Of a stretch of DNA of 37,586 nt, positions 29,346 to 36,489 are shown in pieces; within the stretch, counting starts at the first letter, position 1; every line of letters begins with the position of its first letter. The DNA lies in IMG/VR virus record IMGVR_UViG_3300031951_000530, positions 1 through 37,586 of that record, one strand, 5' to 3'. This DNA is from a virus. The notes below the pieces were generated by a model. The model made no database searches. It had not been told where the DNA came from and was given only the letters and a program-made list of their open reading frames with translations. The position numbers and the translations under genes are program-made.

Positions 29346-30398
29346 TTACTGTGAAGGAAGAACTCTAGCCCTGTTTCCTGTTTTTGTTGTTAGTTCCCTA
29401 CTACGAGTTGCTCCTTGTGTCGATGTAGGCGATGTTCCAAGAGGCACAGCATTTTGACTATATATAGAAGACAAAGAAGGTGTGATAAAGTTAATATCTT
29501 TATTAGTAACTCCTTCAATACCAGATGCAAAGTCTCGATATTGTTTCCCTTTTTCGTCTGCTTGTCTTTGTAACTGACCTTGTAATTGATTAATTAAAGA
29601 TATGATTTCTTTTCTTTGGTCATCGGAATATGTGCCTTCAAGAAACCTGTTAATTGTACCAGCAATTCGTTGCCCAAGAGGACCAAAACTAGCAAAAGCA
29701 GCAACATCTTTATTAGAAAGACCAGAACCAGATTCACCCGATGCTTTTAACAATTGTCTTTTAGCTAGTTCATCACCAATACCAGATAATTGAGTAAGGG
29801 ATCTTTTTGCGCTATCTAATGAAGAAAACGCATCAAATTCTGGTTTTACTTCTTTTAAATAATCTCCACGAATACCTTGAATAGCAGCAATTTGCTTTGT
29901 TCCTGTAGGCGCTACAGTTTCTTGTCTGAGTGTACCATAATAAGGAACACGCTTACCATCTCGCAGATAATATTGTTGATCACCATCTTGGTATACCTGA
30001 AATCCTTGTGGTGTTTTTCCAATTTCATTTGCCTTTGTTTCTTTAGGAGAAAGTTCCTTAGACAGTTGAGCCAATCTAATAGCAGCGTTGGGTGCAACAG
30101 AGCCAAGCTCATTAGCCATGCTACGAAGAACACTAGGATTAGTAAAGTCTTGACCTTGATATTTCATCTTGATTGATTCTATTGCCTGTGCTTCCCTCAG
30201 AGCAGGGTCTGCTGCCTCTGGAAACAACCCAGACACTAGCGACTGACCCCCAGCACTTCCAAGCCTTCTAGCGGCCTGATAAAGCCCTCTAAACGGCCCT
30301 AGTTCTCTGCCTTCACCAGCAATCTGCTCTTCCATCTGCTGCATACGAGCTTCTTGAATCTGTGCAGGAGTAGGACCAAATAATGAAGTAATTGCCAT
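29346..30398 (-). CDS. Internal virion / DNA ejection protein (350 aa)
   Basis: The product starts MAITSLFGPTPAQIQEARMQ and contains GPFRGLYQAARRLGSAGGQS then AIESIKMKYQGQDFTNPSVL. The middle is charged and helical (LSNKDVAAFASFGPLGQRIA, LINQLQGQLQRQADEKGKQY). The opening and the position between the other two ejection-type proteins support a role in the internal core or ejection apparatus. The match to T7 gp15 is by position only. Confidence 0.7.
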   Translation of the reverse strand: MAITSLFGPTPAQIQEARMQQMEEQIAGEGRELGPFRGLYQAARRLGSAGGQSLVSGLFPEAADPALREAQAIESIKMKYQGQDFTNPSVLRSMANELGSVAPNAAIRLAQLSKELSPKETKANEIGKTPQGFQVYQDGDQQYYLRDGKRVPYYGTLRQETVAPTGTKQIAAIQGIRGDYLKEVKPEFDAFSSLDSAKRSLTQLSGIGDELAKRQLLKASGESGSGLSNKDVAAFASFGPLGQRIAGTINRFLEGTYSDDQRKEIISLINQLQGQLQRQADEKGKQYRDFASGIEGVTNKDINFITPSLSSIYSQNAVPLGTSPTSTQGATRSRELTTKTGNRARVLPSQ

Positions 30399-30410
30399 GT
30401 TAATTATTCC

Positions 30411-31442
30411 TTAAATATCCGTAGCAAAATAACCAGCACTACCAAATGCAGGATTTGCACTTAATATAGGTACAGTGCCTGACCCATAAGGACCATACAC
30501 ATTACCGCTACCATAAATCATTGGTGACATCATTTGTTGAACATTTCCAAATAAACCACCTACTCTTTGTTGAACTTGAGGATTCTTCAACAGATCAGCA
30601 AGAGCATTGGCTTGAAGTGTAGGTCCAACCATAGAACCCTGCATTCTTAGATTAGCAGCATTCTGTCCACCAGACAACAAAGCACTAGCAGCAGTGCCTC
30701 CAGCCTGTGCTGTTCTACCACCCAACTGCGCTCCAAGGTTTAGCGGATCTTGTGCGGCTGCTTCAAGTTGCTGTGCAGTACCAAACTGAGTCTGGAATGG
30801 TGCAAGAGCCTGTACAGGCAATTGATAAGCAGAACCGAGAAGACCTTGACCAAAGCCAATCTGTTGTTGTGCTTGTTGCTCTGCGGCAAGTGCATCAGCG
30901 GCTCTTTGCTCTTCTCTAGCCCTAGCAAGAGAGAACAATTCTGGTTGGCCCATGCCTGAGATATTCAACCCTGCTCTACCACGCCCAAAGACACCAGCGC
31001 CAAGTCTTTGCTCTTCTCTGATCTGGGCTGGCTCACGAACAGCCTGGAGTTGATTAAAGATACGCTGTCGTGCTGCTTCAGGAGTCTCTGATAGATAACC
31101 AGTACCAAGGTTAAACAAGCCTCTAGCAGTCTCAGGAGCCATTTCAGCAAGTCCAAGACTATCTCCATACAAAGCAGATAATCTATTCTGTAATGCTTGG
31201 ATCTCTGGTGATGCAGTATAACTCGCACCAGCCAATCGTCCTTCAGGACCAAACTGAAAAGCACTAGTACCAAACCTGCTGGTGATACCAACAGGACGGA
31301 ATCGTGCTTCTTCAGCGGCTATTTGTGCTGCTTGTAATTGAGCATCTGCGGCTGTATTAGCGGCTCTTTCAGCAGACCTTCCTGCCATAGAAGAACCAAT
31401 TAGACCTAAACCACCACCGATGAGTGCGGCTTCAATACCCAT
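30411..31442 (-). CDS. Internal virion protein, gp14-like (343 aa)
   Basis: The product starts MGIEAALIGGGLGLIGSSMA, a hydrophobic Gly-rich segment, then GRSAERAANTAADAQLQAAQ. Large parts are Ala, Gln and Gly rich (ADALAAEQQAQQQIGFGQGL, AGGTAASALLSGGQNAANLR). This fits the small hydrophobic-headed ejection protein of podoviruses. It is upstream of the 350- and 891-residue partners, the expected order. Function inferred from order and composition. Confidence 0.72.
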   Translation of the reverse strand: MGIEAALIGGGLGLIGSSMAGRSAERAANTAADAQLQAAQIAAEEARFRPVGITSRFGTSAFQFGPEGRLAGASYTASPEIQALQNRLSALYGDSLGLAEMAPETARGLFNLGTGYLSETPEAARQRIFNQLQAVREPAQIREEQRLGAGVFGRGRAGLNISGMGQPELFSLARAREEQRAADALAAEQQAQQQIGFGQGLLGSAYQLPVQALAPFQTQFGTAQQLEAAAQDPLNLGAQLGGRTAQAGGTAASALLSGGQNAANLRMQGSMVGPTLQANALADLLKNPQVQQRVGGLFGNVQQMMSPMIYGSGNVYGPYGSGTVPILSANPAFGSAGYFATDI

Positions 31443-31444
31443 AA

Positions 31445-31732
31445 CTATCTCCAGATATAAACATCATAGTCATTACCATCATTTCCTTTGATTGATTGAA
31501 GATAAGAAAAATCAAACATCTTTAAAAATTTCTCATGTTTCTTATCTGCTGGAGTATGAAGCGCATATAACTCTTTACCATACTCTTGTGTTAATAAATC
31601 AAATGCTAGTTTTAATCTTTGCTTTGTTGTTTTATTCCACTTTGCTAAAACATCACAGTGTACAAAACTATTTTCTCCGACTTCTTCTAAATATAAAACA
31701 AAATCATCTGTATCTAATACTGGTACTTTCAT
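31445..31732 (-). CDS. Hypothetical protein, possibly GNAT-like fragment (95 aa)
   Basis: The product is MKVPVLDTDDFVLYLEEVGE with LKLAFDLLTQEYGKELYALH and KKHEKFLKMFDFSYLQSIKG. The part LYALHTPADKKHEKFLKMFDF resembles the C-terminal half of acetyltransferase-like proteins in phage structural regions, but the full GNAT fold cannot fit in 95 residues. Function uncertain. Confidence 0.5.
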   Translation of the reverse strand: MKVPVLDTDDFVLYLEEVGENSFVHCDVLAKWNKTTKQRLKLAFDLLTQEYGKELYALHTPADKKHEKFLKMFDFSYLQSIKGNDGNDYDVYIWR

Positions 31733-32466
31733 TAAGCTTTCATAATATACGCAAGTGCATAGTACGGGGGTAGGTTAGCGTTAGTACCAGAAGAACCTGT
31801 TGAATTAACAGTAGTAGAGCCTGTTTGACTTGATGTAGGATTACTAGATAAGCCTACATTAGCAACAGTAGCTACTCCCTGGAAACTATATGCCTCATTA
31901 AAACCACCAGAACCTCCTTGGCTATTATATGAAAGATATTGAGAAGAAGAAAGATTAGGGGGAATAGAAGGACCAGAGTTAACATTAGCGGCTACATAGT
32001 GCTGGTGATCAGATACTGTTGTAGATGCAGTGTGCGTATGTGACACTACAATCGCATCAGCAGAGCCTCCTGTAGCGTCTACTGCATAGGTACTACCAGC
32101 ACCTACAACAAACCTGTTACGAAGGTCTGGAGTGCCGTTAGAGCCATTACAGAGATACCATCCTGATGGGATAGAAGCAATAGACCCAGACCACATAATA
32201 ATACCACCACTAGGGAATGAAGCAGCAACAGCAGTGGTTACAAACGCAGTAGTAGCGAGTTGAGTATTATTAGTGCCTGAGTTAGCCGTAGGTGCTAGTG
32301 GAGTACCAGTAAAGGTAGGGCTGTTACTGTCTGCCTTACTAGCGACAGCAGCAGCAATAGCAGTAAACTCTGTATCTAGTTCAGAACCTTTAACAACTTT
32401 ACTGGAGTTACCAGCAGGTAGCCCATCCTTTGCTGTAAAGTTAGTTGCTTTTGTGTAGTTAGCCAT
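31732..32466 (-). CDS. Tail collar-domain fibre protein
   Basis: The 244-residue product has an N-terminal linker (DGLPAGNSSKVVKGSELDTE), then LATTAFVTTAV, followed by a tail-collar domain: PSGGIIMWSGSIASIPSGWY, LCNGSNGTPDLRNRFVVGAG, and a His-rich HTHTASTTVSDHQHY. The end NANLPPYYALAYIMKA is typical of phage collar proteins. The metal-binding His pattern suggests a trimeric tip. It probably sits at the fibre tip. Confidence 0.85.
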   Translation of the reverse strand: MANYTKATNFTAKDGLPAGNSSKVVKGSELDTEFTAIAAAVASKADSNSPTFTGTPLAPTANSGTNNTQLATTAFVTTAVAASFPSGGIIMWSGSIASIPSGWYLCNGSNGTPDLRNRFVVGAGSTYAVDATGGSADAIVVSHTHTASTTVSDHQHYVAANVNSGPSIPPNLSSSQYLSYNSQGGSGGFNEAYSFQGVATVANVGLSSNPTSSQTGSTTVNSTGSSGTNANLPPYYALAYIMKA

Positions 32467-34115
32467 TATATTGTCTTTCCTTGCTTAACGAAAACATCTA
32501 TTTTTTGAATAGACAGAGGATTACCATCGATGTCTGCTTCTAATCCTAATTGAACAACAGTGCCGTTACCGCCAGCATTTATGTTGAATTTTTCTAACAC
32601 AATACCACCAGAGTAAAAAGCGGCTACAGCCTCGTCGTTGTTATTATCAAAAGGATCTGTGTACTGAGCCGAATTATACTCCGAAACTTCAGCAATGTCA
32701 AGTATTTTTGTTACTGCTAAGTAATTTTCTGTGTAATCAAACCCATATTTGATAGCCAACTCTTCACCAGAGCCACCAATGATAACAAAGCCAATCTTTT
32801 TCAGGATCTTTAACTGAGTTGGTTTCTCAAAGTCAAAGTAGTTGGTAAAGTATCTAAATCGATAAGAAGCAGAGTTATCTGTGTAACCTGAATACTTACC
32901 AATGTAGCCAGGTTTACCAATCAACAGTTCTTTATTACGATTGACGAAGAAAGCCTTTGGTAGAATACTATCCCAAATAGTTACTCTTGATGATCCGTCT
33001 TGGAGATATGCTCTAGTGTCAAAGCAATATACAAAACCAGTGGCAGGAAGACTAAGAAGATAAAAAGCATCTCTATCATAATATACTGCCTTTATATTAG
33101 CGGCTGTCTCAGAGTTAACATTACTAATCAATTCATCACGAACATTCTTTGATACATCTCTAAATGGCAGAGACTTCTCTTGAATCACTCGCTGTAAACT
33201 ACGAACACCAGCATCAGAGAGAAACAAAATATCTGTACCAGTAGATACTACAGAATCCCTAGAGATACATCCAACATTAGGGATAAAGTCTGCCAAAGCC
33301 AAAGCAGTGACATCAATAGGATTAGAATAGATTGCAATGTTGTTTCTTCCAAACACAATCAAGAATCCGTTGTGTGCGGCTAGTGCTACAATGTTATCAT
33401 TGTTTGGGAATACTGAATTCAATGATAAAGATCCAGAATCACCACCACTGAAATCTGAACCATCCAACAATCTACTAAAGTAAACTGTTTGGTTGTCGTT
33501 AATAATATCTGCTAACCAGATACGACCATACGCTGATAAAGCACAGTTAGGTTTAAAATCTGAAGTAGTATAACCAGGAGGTAGTGTGCCTACATCACCT
33601 AGTTGTTGGAAACCAAAAGTACCACTGTCGTGGTCATGTCCACCACCACCACTAGTAGGCAACTCATGGTACACAAGTGTGGGATGCCCTGCCTGAGCAA
33701 GATAAGCATGGGATATAGCGTCAGGACCATCACCATAAGGTATCGCTGCTGCTTGCCAGTTGTTACCAGTAATCGTGTAAGTAGCGTTACCAGAGTTATC
33801 AGCATTACGCACTGTCTTGGTAGTCATTGTCGTAGTGCCAGTAAACAACTTATTATTACCAGCAGAGATAGTGGTTGTATTACCATTATCAACCATCTCA
33901 AAGATAAACTCTACAGGATTACCTGCACCAAGATCAGTATTGACTGTGCTGTTAACAGCAGTCCACCCTTTCCTAGCACCGATACGACCATATCTATCGA
34001 TAACACAGTTCTGAGCCACTAGTGCATAACCACTAGACAACTGCACAGAACTTTCTTGAAGATTAAGCCCTAGAAACCCTGGCGCACCTATAGATGCTGT
34101 TAGTATTGGACGCAT
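32466..34115 (-). CDS. Tail protein, tubular / stabilisation type (549 aa)
   Basis: The product starts MRPILTASIGAPGFLGLNLQ and ESSVQLSSGYALVAQNCVID, followed by RYGRIGARKGWTAVN, an opening well known in podovirus tail proteins. It continues with repeated beta segments (FVYCFDTRAYLQDGSSRVTI, FNINAGGNGTVVQLGLEADI). The ATG at 34115 overlaps the previous stop (TAATG); five extra codons upstream are unlikely. It is next to the connector-like gene at 34115-34777. The analogy is to T7 tail tube protein B or P22 stabilisation proteins. It carries an internal promoter. Confidence 0.75.
   Translation of the reverse strand: MRPILTASIGAPGFLGLNLQESSVQLSSGYALVAQNCVIDRYGRIGARKGWTAVNSTVNTDLGAGNPVEFIFEMVDNGNTTTISAGNNKLFTGTTTMTTKTVRNADNSGNATYTITGNNWQAAAIPYGDGPDAISHAYLAQAGHPTLVYHELPTSGGGGHDHDSGTFGFQQLGDVGTLPPGYTTSDFKPNCALSAYGRIWLADIINDNQTVYFSRLLDGSDFSGGDSGSLSLNSVFPNNDNIVALAAHNGFLIVFGRNNIAIYSNPIDVTALALADFIPNVGCISRDSVVSTGTDILFLSDAGVRSLQRVIQEKSLPFRDVSKNVRDELISNVNSETAANIKAVYYDRDAFYLLSLPATGFVYCFDTRAYLQDGSSRVTIWDSILPKAFFVNRNKELLIGKPGYIGKYSGYTDNSASYRFRYFTNYFDFEKPTQLKILKKIGFVIIGGSGEELAIKYGFDYTENYLAVTKILDIAEVSEYNSAQYTDPFDNNNDEAVAAFYSGGIVLEKFNINAGGNGTVVQLGLEADIDGNPLSIQKIDVFVKQGKTI
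32673..32701 (-). promoter_or_regulatory. Perfect-consensus intragenic sigma70 promoter
   Basis: On the leftward strand TTGACA (32701-32696), a 17-base spacer and TATAAT (32678-32673) match the consensus at all 12 positions. The upstream string AAAAATACTTGAC is close to the AAAAAGTACTTGAC of the late promoters. It lies about 200 bases before the collar gene and could drive collar, ejection and lysis genes. Confidence 0.75.
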
Positions 34116-34777
34116 TACACACCATTCCAAGTAAGTTCATCAGGATAACGATTTGCTTCAGCAGCGATGTGATCAGACAACGACTGAAGATAAAGCTGAT
34201 ACGCTTCAGTAGAAGAAATACCAGAATCTTCACCACGCTCAAGCAATGCTTTGCTATAAGCAAGGAATATCACTGGCTCTGATGGAACTTTAAGTTGATT
34301 TGCGTTGGCTGTCAAAGGTGCTTGTGGTTTAATCACATTGAAGAAGATATTATATACACCACTAGGAATAGGGTACAAGTCAACTTGTGTATCTCCATTA
34401 GAGTCAACACCGTTGAAGTTATATCTATCAGGCGGTCCAGTTAATACAGCACCAGAGGTATTTAGAAACAATTCATTCATCTTAGAAGTTGTTTCATTGT
34501 ACAAGAAACCATTACTTTCTTGATTGATTACATCTAATACTCTAAATCTTTGCCCAACACCAGTCAACACATAGTTAAACAAATTTGCTGATGTAACAAC
34601 AGTAAGTGTCTCTGACAGAGCATTCCAGTTATAAGCATCTTCTACTTGACGCTTTGCATCGTTAATATATTTACCGATTAGTTTAGAATAAGCATTATCA
34701 GTCACTGCAGTGACTTCAGGCTCTCTAAGTCTTACCAGTGTTTCGTTAACTAATTCTAAGTATGTTGGATTAGCCAT
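34115..34777 (-). CDS. Head-tail connector / tail tubular protein A-like
   Basis: The 220-residue product starts MANPTYLELVNETLVRLREP and contains KLIGKYINDAKRQVEDAYNW, then FLYNETTSKMNELFLNTSGA and EPVIFLAYSKALLERGEDSG. The block YL.LVNE.L.RLREPEV is typical of the podovirus head-completion protein that fits between portal and tail tube. It precedes the long tail protein, the usual order. It would close the head and start the tail. Confidence 0.82.
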   Translation of the reverse strand: MANPTYLELVNETLVRLREPEVTAVTDNAYSKLIGKYINDAKRQVEDAYNWNALSETLTVVTSANLFNYVLTGVGQRFRVLDVINQESNGFLYNETTSKMNELFLNTSGAVLTGPPDRYNFNGVDSNGDTQVDLYPIPSGVYNIFFNVIKPQAPLTANANQLKVPSEPVIFLAYSKALLERGEDSGISSTEAYQLYLQSLSDHIAAEANRYPDELTWNGV

Positions 34778-35025
34778 TATTTACAATCCCATTTACGAAG
34801 TGCTAATGCTTTACGGGTTGGTCTACCTTTCTCATCCTTCAGTGGCCCAGGAACACCTGACATCCTACTGCAAAATGACTTCCTACGCTTTGCCGCTGTT
34901 GGTGACTTCTTTGCTTGCTCTGATGATACTGGTGGTTTAAGATTGGCTCCTTCTTTGGCTTTAAAGTAAGCCCTGCCTTTAGCGTTTAAACCACCTTCAG
35001 GGTTCTGATAAACTTTCTTAACCAT
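34777..35025 (-). CDS. Basic protein, DUF6321-like (82 aa)
   Basis: The product is MVKKVYQNPEGGLNAKGRAY with KEGANLKPPVSSEQAKKSPT then KSFCSRMSGVPGPLKDEKGR and PTRKALALRKWDC. The order GLN.KGR...(K)...G.NLKPPV...........KRRKSFC.RM.G.PGPLKDEKG.PTRK.LALRKW.C is a conserved small phage protein. It is highly basic and starts 8 bases before the end of its neighbour. Structural or packaging role inferred. Confidence 0.82.
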   Translation of the reverse strand: MVKKVYQNPEGGLNAKGRAYFKAKEGANLKPPVSSEQAKKSPTAAKRRKSFCSRMSGVPGPLKDEKGRPTRKALALRKWDCK

Positions 35026-35161
35026 TCTTCTTTTTCTTCTTTTTCATTTTTGCTTTAGCAAGCGCAATAGCAACGGCTTGCTTTTGAGGATATCCTGCTT
35101 TCATCTCTGTTCGAATATTCTCAGAGATTACCTTCTTTGATTTACCAGACTTGAGTGGCAT
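35018..35161 (-). CDS. Basic protein, DUF6496-like (47 aa)
   Basis: The product is MPLKSGKSKKVISENIRTEM with KAGYPQKQAVAIALAKAKMK and a Lys-rich tail. The pattern MPLK.G.SKK.IS.NI.TEM.AG.P.KQAVAIAL is that of the DUF6496 group, frequent in podovirus structural regions. Its start overlaps the previous stop (TAATG). Confidence 0.8.
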   Translation of the reverse strand: MPLKSGKSKKVISENIRTEMKAGYPQKQAVAIALAKAKMKKKKKKNG

Positions 35162-35313
35162 TACTTCTTCCTTTTCTTAGCAGTTTTGGCTGCATCTTTG
35201 AAATCTTGATTAGATGGTGCGCCTTTGCTACCAACCTTACGCATCTTTTCACCAGAGCCAGCAGCGATACGCTTTCTCTTAGCGTTAATGTTGGCATAGA
35301 GTCCTTGCTTCAT
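35161..35313 (-). CDS. Conserved basic phage protein (50 aa)
   Basis: The product is MKQGLYANINAKRKRIAAGS with GEKMRKVGSKGAPSNQDFKD and AAKTAKKRKK. The pattern M(K).GLYANI.AK(R/Q)KRIAAGSGE.MRK.GSKGAP is common in phage structural clusters. It is very basic, and its start overlaps the previous stop (TAATG). DNA or head binding is possible from charge. Confidence 0.8.
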   Translation of the reverse strand: MKQGLYANINAKRKRIAAGSGEKMRKVGSKGAPSNQDFKDAAKTAKKRKK

Positions 35314-35420
35314 TAGTAACTCTTCTTAGCAGGTTTCTTAGAATTCTTCTTCATACACTTGCCAGCTTTCTTACACTTAGCAGGAGTAGGACAACCAGGA
35401 CAGGGTTTAAATTCTTTCAT
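35313..35420 (-). CDS. Cys- and Lys-rich mini protein (35 aa)
   Basis: The product is MKEFKPCPGCPTPAKCKKAG with KCMKKNSKKPAKKSY. Five of its first 22 residues... precisely C7, C10, C16 and C22 are placed so that they could bind one metal ion. It opens the chain of small basic genes, coupled by TAATG. No family recognised. Confidence 0.65.
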   Translation of the reverse strand: MKEFKPCPGCPTPAKCKKAGKCMKKNSKKPAKKSY

Positions 35421-35422
35421 AA

Positions 35423-35770
35423 TTACGCTCCATGAAATTGAGTTGCTTGATTAGGGACTAACTCCAAAGTAAAAATATAAGTCACACTACTGGTTCCTGA
35501 CTGAGATATTCTTATTTCATCGTTCTCTTGAATTGCTACTTCAGCTTGGTTAAGAAGAATATACTCACCTGCTCCAAGATTCTTACCGCTAAAAACTACA
35601 TACTCAGTATTAGCAGAATGATCATACCAGTACACTGAAGGAGTATTAGTACCGCCAGTAGAGATTACATACATCACACTCCATAGACCAGTATTCTTAA
35701 CTGGTACAGTGTATATAGTATCCTTAGCAGTGGTGGTCTTAGTCTTGGCTAAACTAATCTTCCTTGACAT
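35423..35770 (-). CDS. Small structural protein (115 aa)
   Basis: The product starts MSRKISLAKTKTTTAKDTIY and contains YILLNQAEVAIQENDEIRIS followed by SSVTYIFTLELV. The alternating beta pattern resembles head-decoration or minor tail proteins in phages. It lies between the small basic genes and a membrane protein gene. Function inferred only from composition and place. Confidence 0.6.
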   Translation of the reverse strand: MSRKISLAKTKTTTAKDTIYTVPVKNTGLWSVMYVISTGGTNTPSVYWYDHSANTEYVVFSGKNLGAGEYILLNQAEVAIQENDEIRISQSGTSSVTYIFTLELVPNQATQFHGA

Positions 35771-35957
35771 CTTCTACTTTCTTTTTACCTAACAGTTTCT
35801 GAATAGTTTCAGTTTCGTAAATACGAATGGAAGTCCACACAATAGTAAATATAGCAGCAATGCTTGGGAGCACCTGTGCCAATGTACCTACTACAGTAAC
35901 TATTGAAACAGCGTCACCAACATGCTTGCCTGTTTCACTGATGTGTTCCATTGCCAT
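35754..35957 (-). CDS. Small membrane protein, possible second holin (67 aa)
   Basis: The product starts MAMEHISETGKHVGDAVSIV and contains TVVGTLAQVLPSIAAIFTIV then WTSIRIYETETIQKLLGKKK. One or two spans occupy residues about 15-48, and the C-terminus is charged. It has the size of the T7 class II holin (67 aa) and a position among tail genes as there. A full holin exists at 25682, so this may be a second holin or a different membrane factor. Confidence 0.6.
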   Translation of the reverse strand: MAMEHISETGKHVGDAVSIVTVVGTLAQVLPSIAAIFTIVWTSIRIYETETIQKLLGKKKVEDVKED

Positions 35958-35961
35958 TTAC

Positions 35962-36477
35962 TTACTCCCAAGACTGGTTGCTAACAACAGCAATCAATTG
36001 CTCCACAGTGGTACAAGCAGTGATTGCAGTTTCTAATCTATCTGCTTCAGCAACTATAGCAGTACGTTTATCCTGTACAGTCTGTGGAATATCTACTCCA
36101 CGCTCTGCTTTGCGGATCACCATCCAATCGGTCTGTGCAAGCATCAAGCCTGCGGTCTGCTTAACCTGTGCGATCCATTGGCTCTTGAGTCCCTTAGTCA
36201 CCAGACGCTCATCTGAGTCCACCATTGTCTCAGTCTCTGCATCGTAGACTTTGACGAACATAGGATTGCCATCCTCGTCTACTTCTTCCCTGTCATTGAG
36301 AAGTTTAGGATTGCCGACTCCCCACCAGAATCTTTGATCGTAAGACTCAGGATCGGGAGCCTCTGTTACACCGAGCGCAGAGCGAACCGCAGGGTCACGC
36401 AAGTTGGCGTACTTAGTCCCGTTTGGTGCGGTGTAAGGTGCGTCAATCGAAATCGGTTTGTTATCAAGTAAAAACAT
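35962..36477 (-). CDS. Tail-fibre-associated protein, assembly-chaperone-like
   Basis: The 171-residue product starts MFLLDNKPISIDAPYTAPNG followed by TKYANLRDPAVRSALGVTEA. The C-terminal part AGLMLAQTDWMVIRKAERGV with TVQDKRTAIVAEADRLETAI is typical of short proteins encoded after phage fibre genes and thought to help fibre assembly. GGAGAACATA precedes the ATG. It lies next to the large fibre C-terminus at the right edge. Confidence 0.72.
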   Translation of the reverse strand: MFLLDNKPISIDAPYTAPNGTKYANLRDPAVRSALGVTEAPDPESYDQRFWWGVGNPKLLNDREEVDEDGNPMFVKVYDAETETMVDSDERLVTKGLKSQWIAQVKQTAGLMLAQTDWMVIRKAERGVDIPQTVQDKRTAIVAEADRLETAITACTTVEQLIAVVSNQSWE

Positions 36478-36489
36478 TATGTTCTCCAG

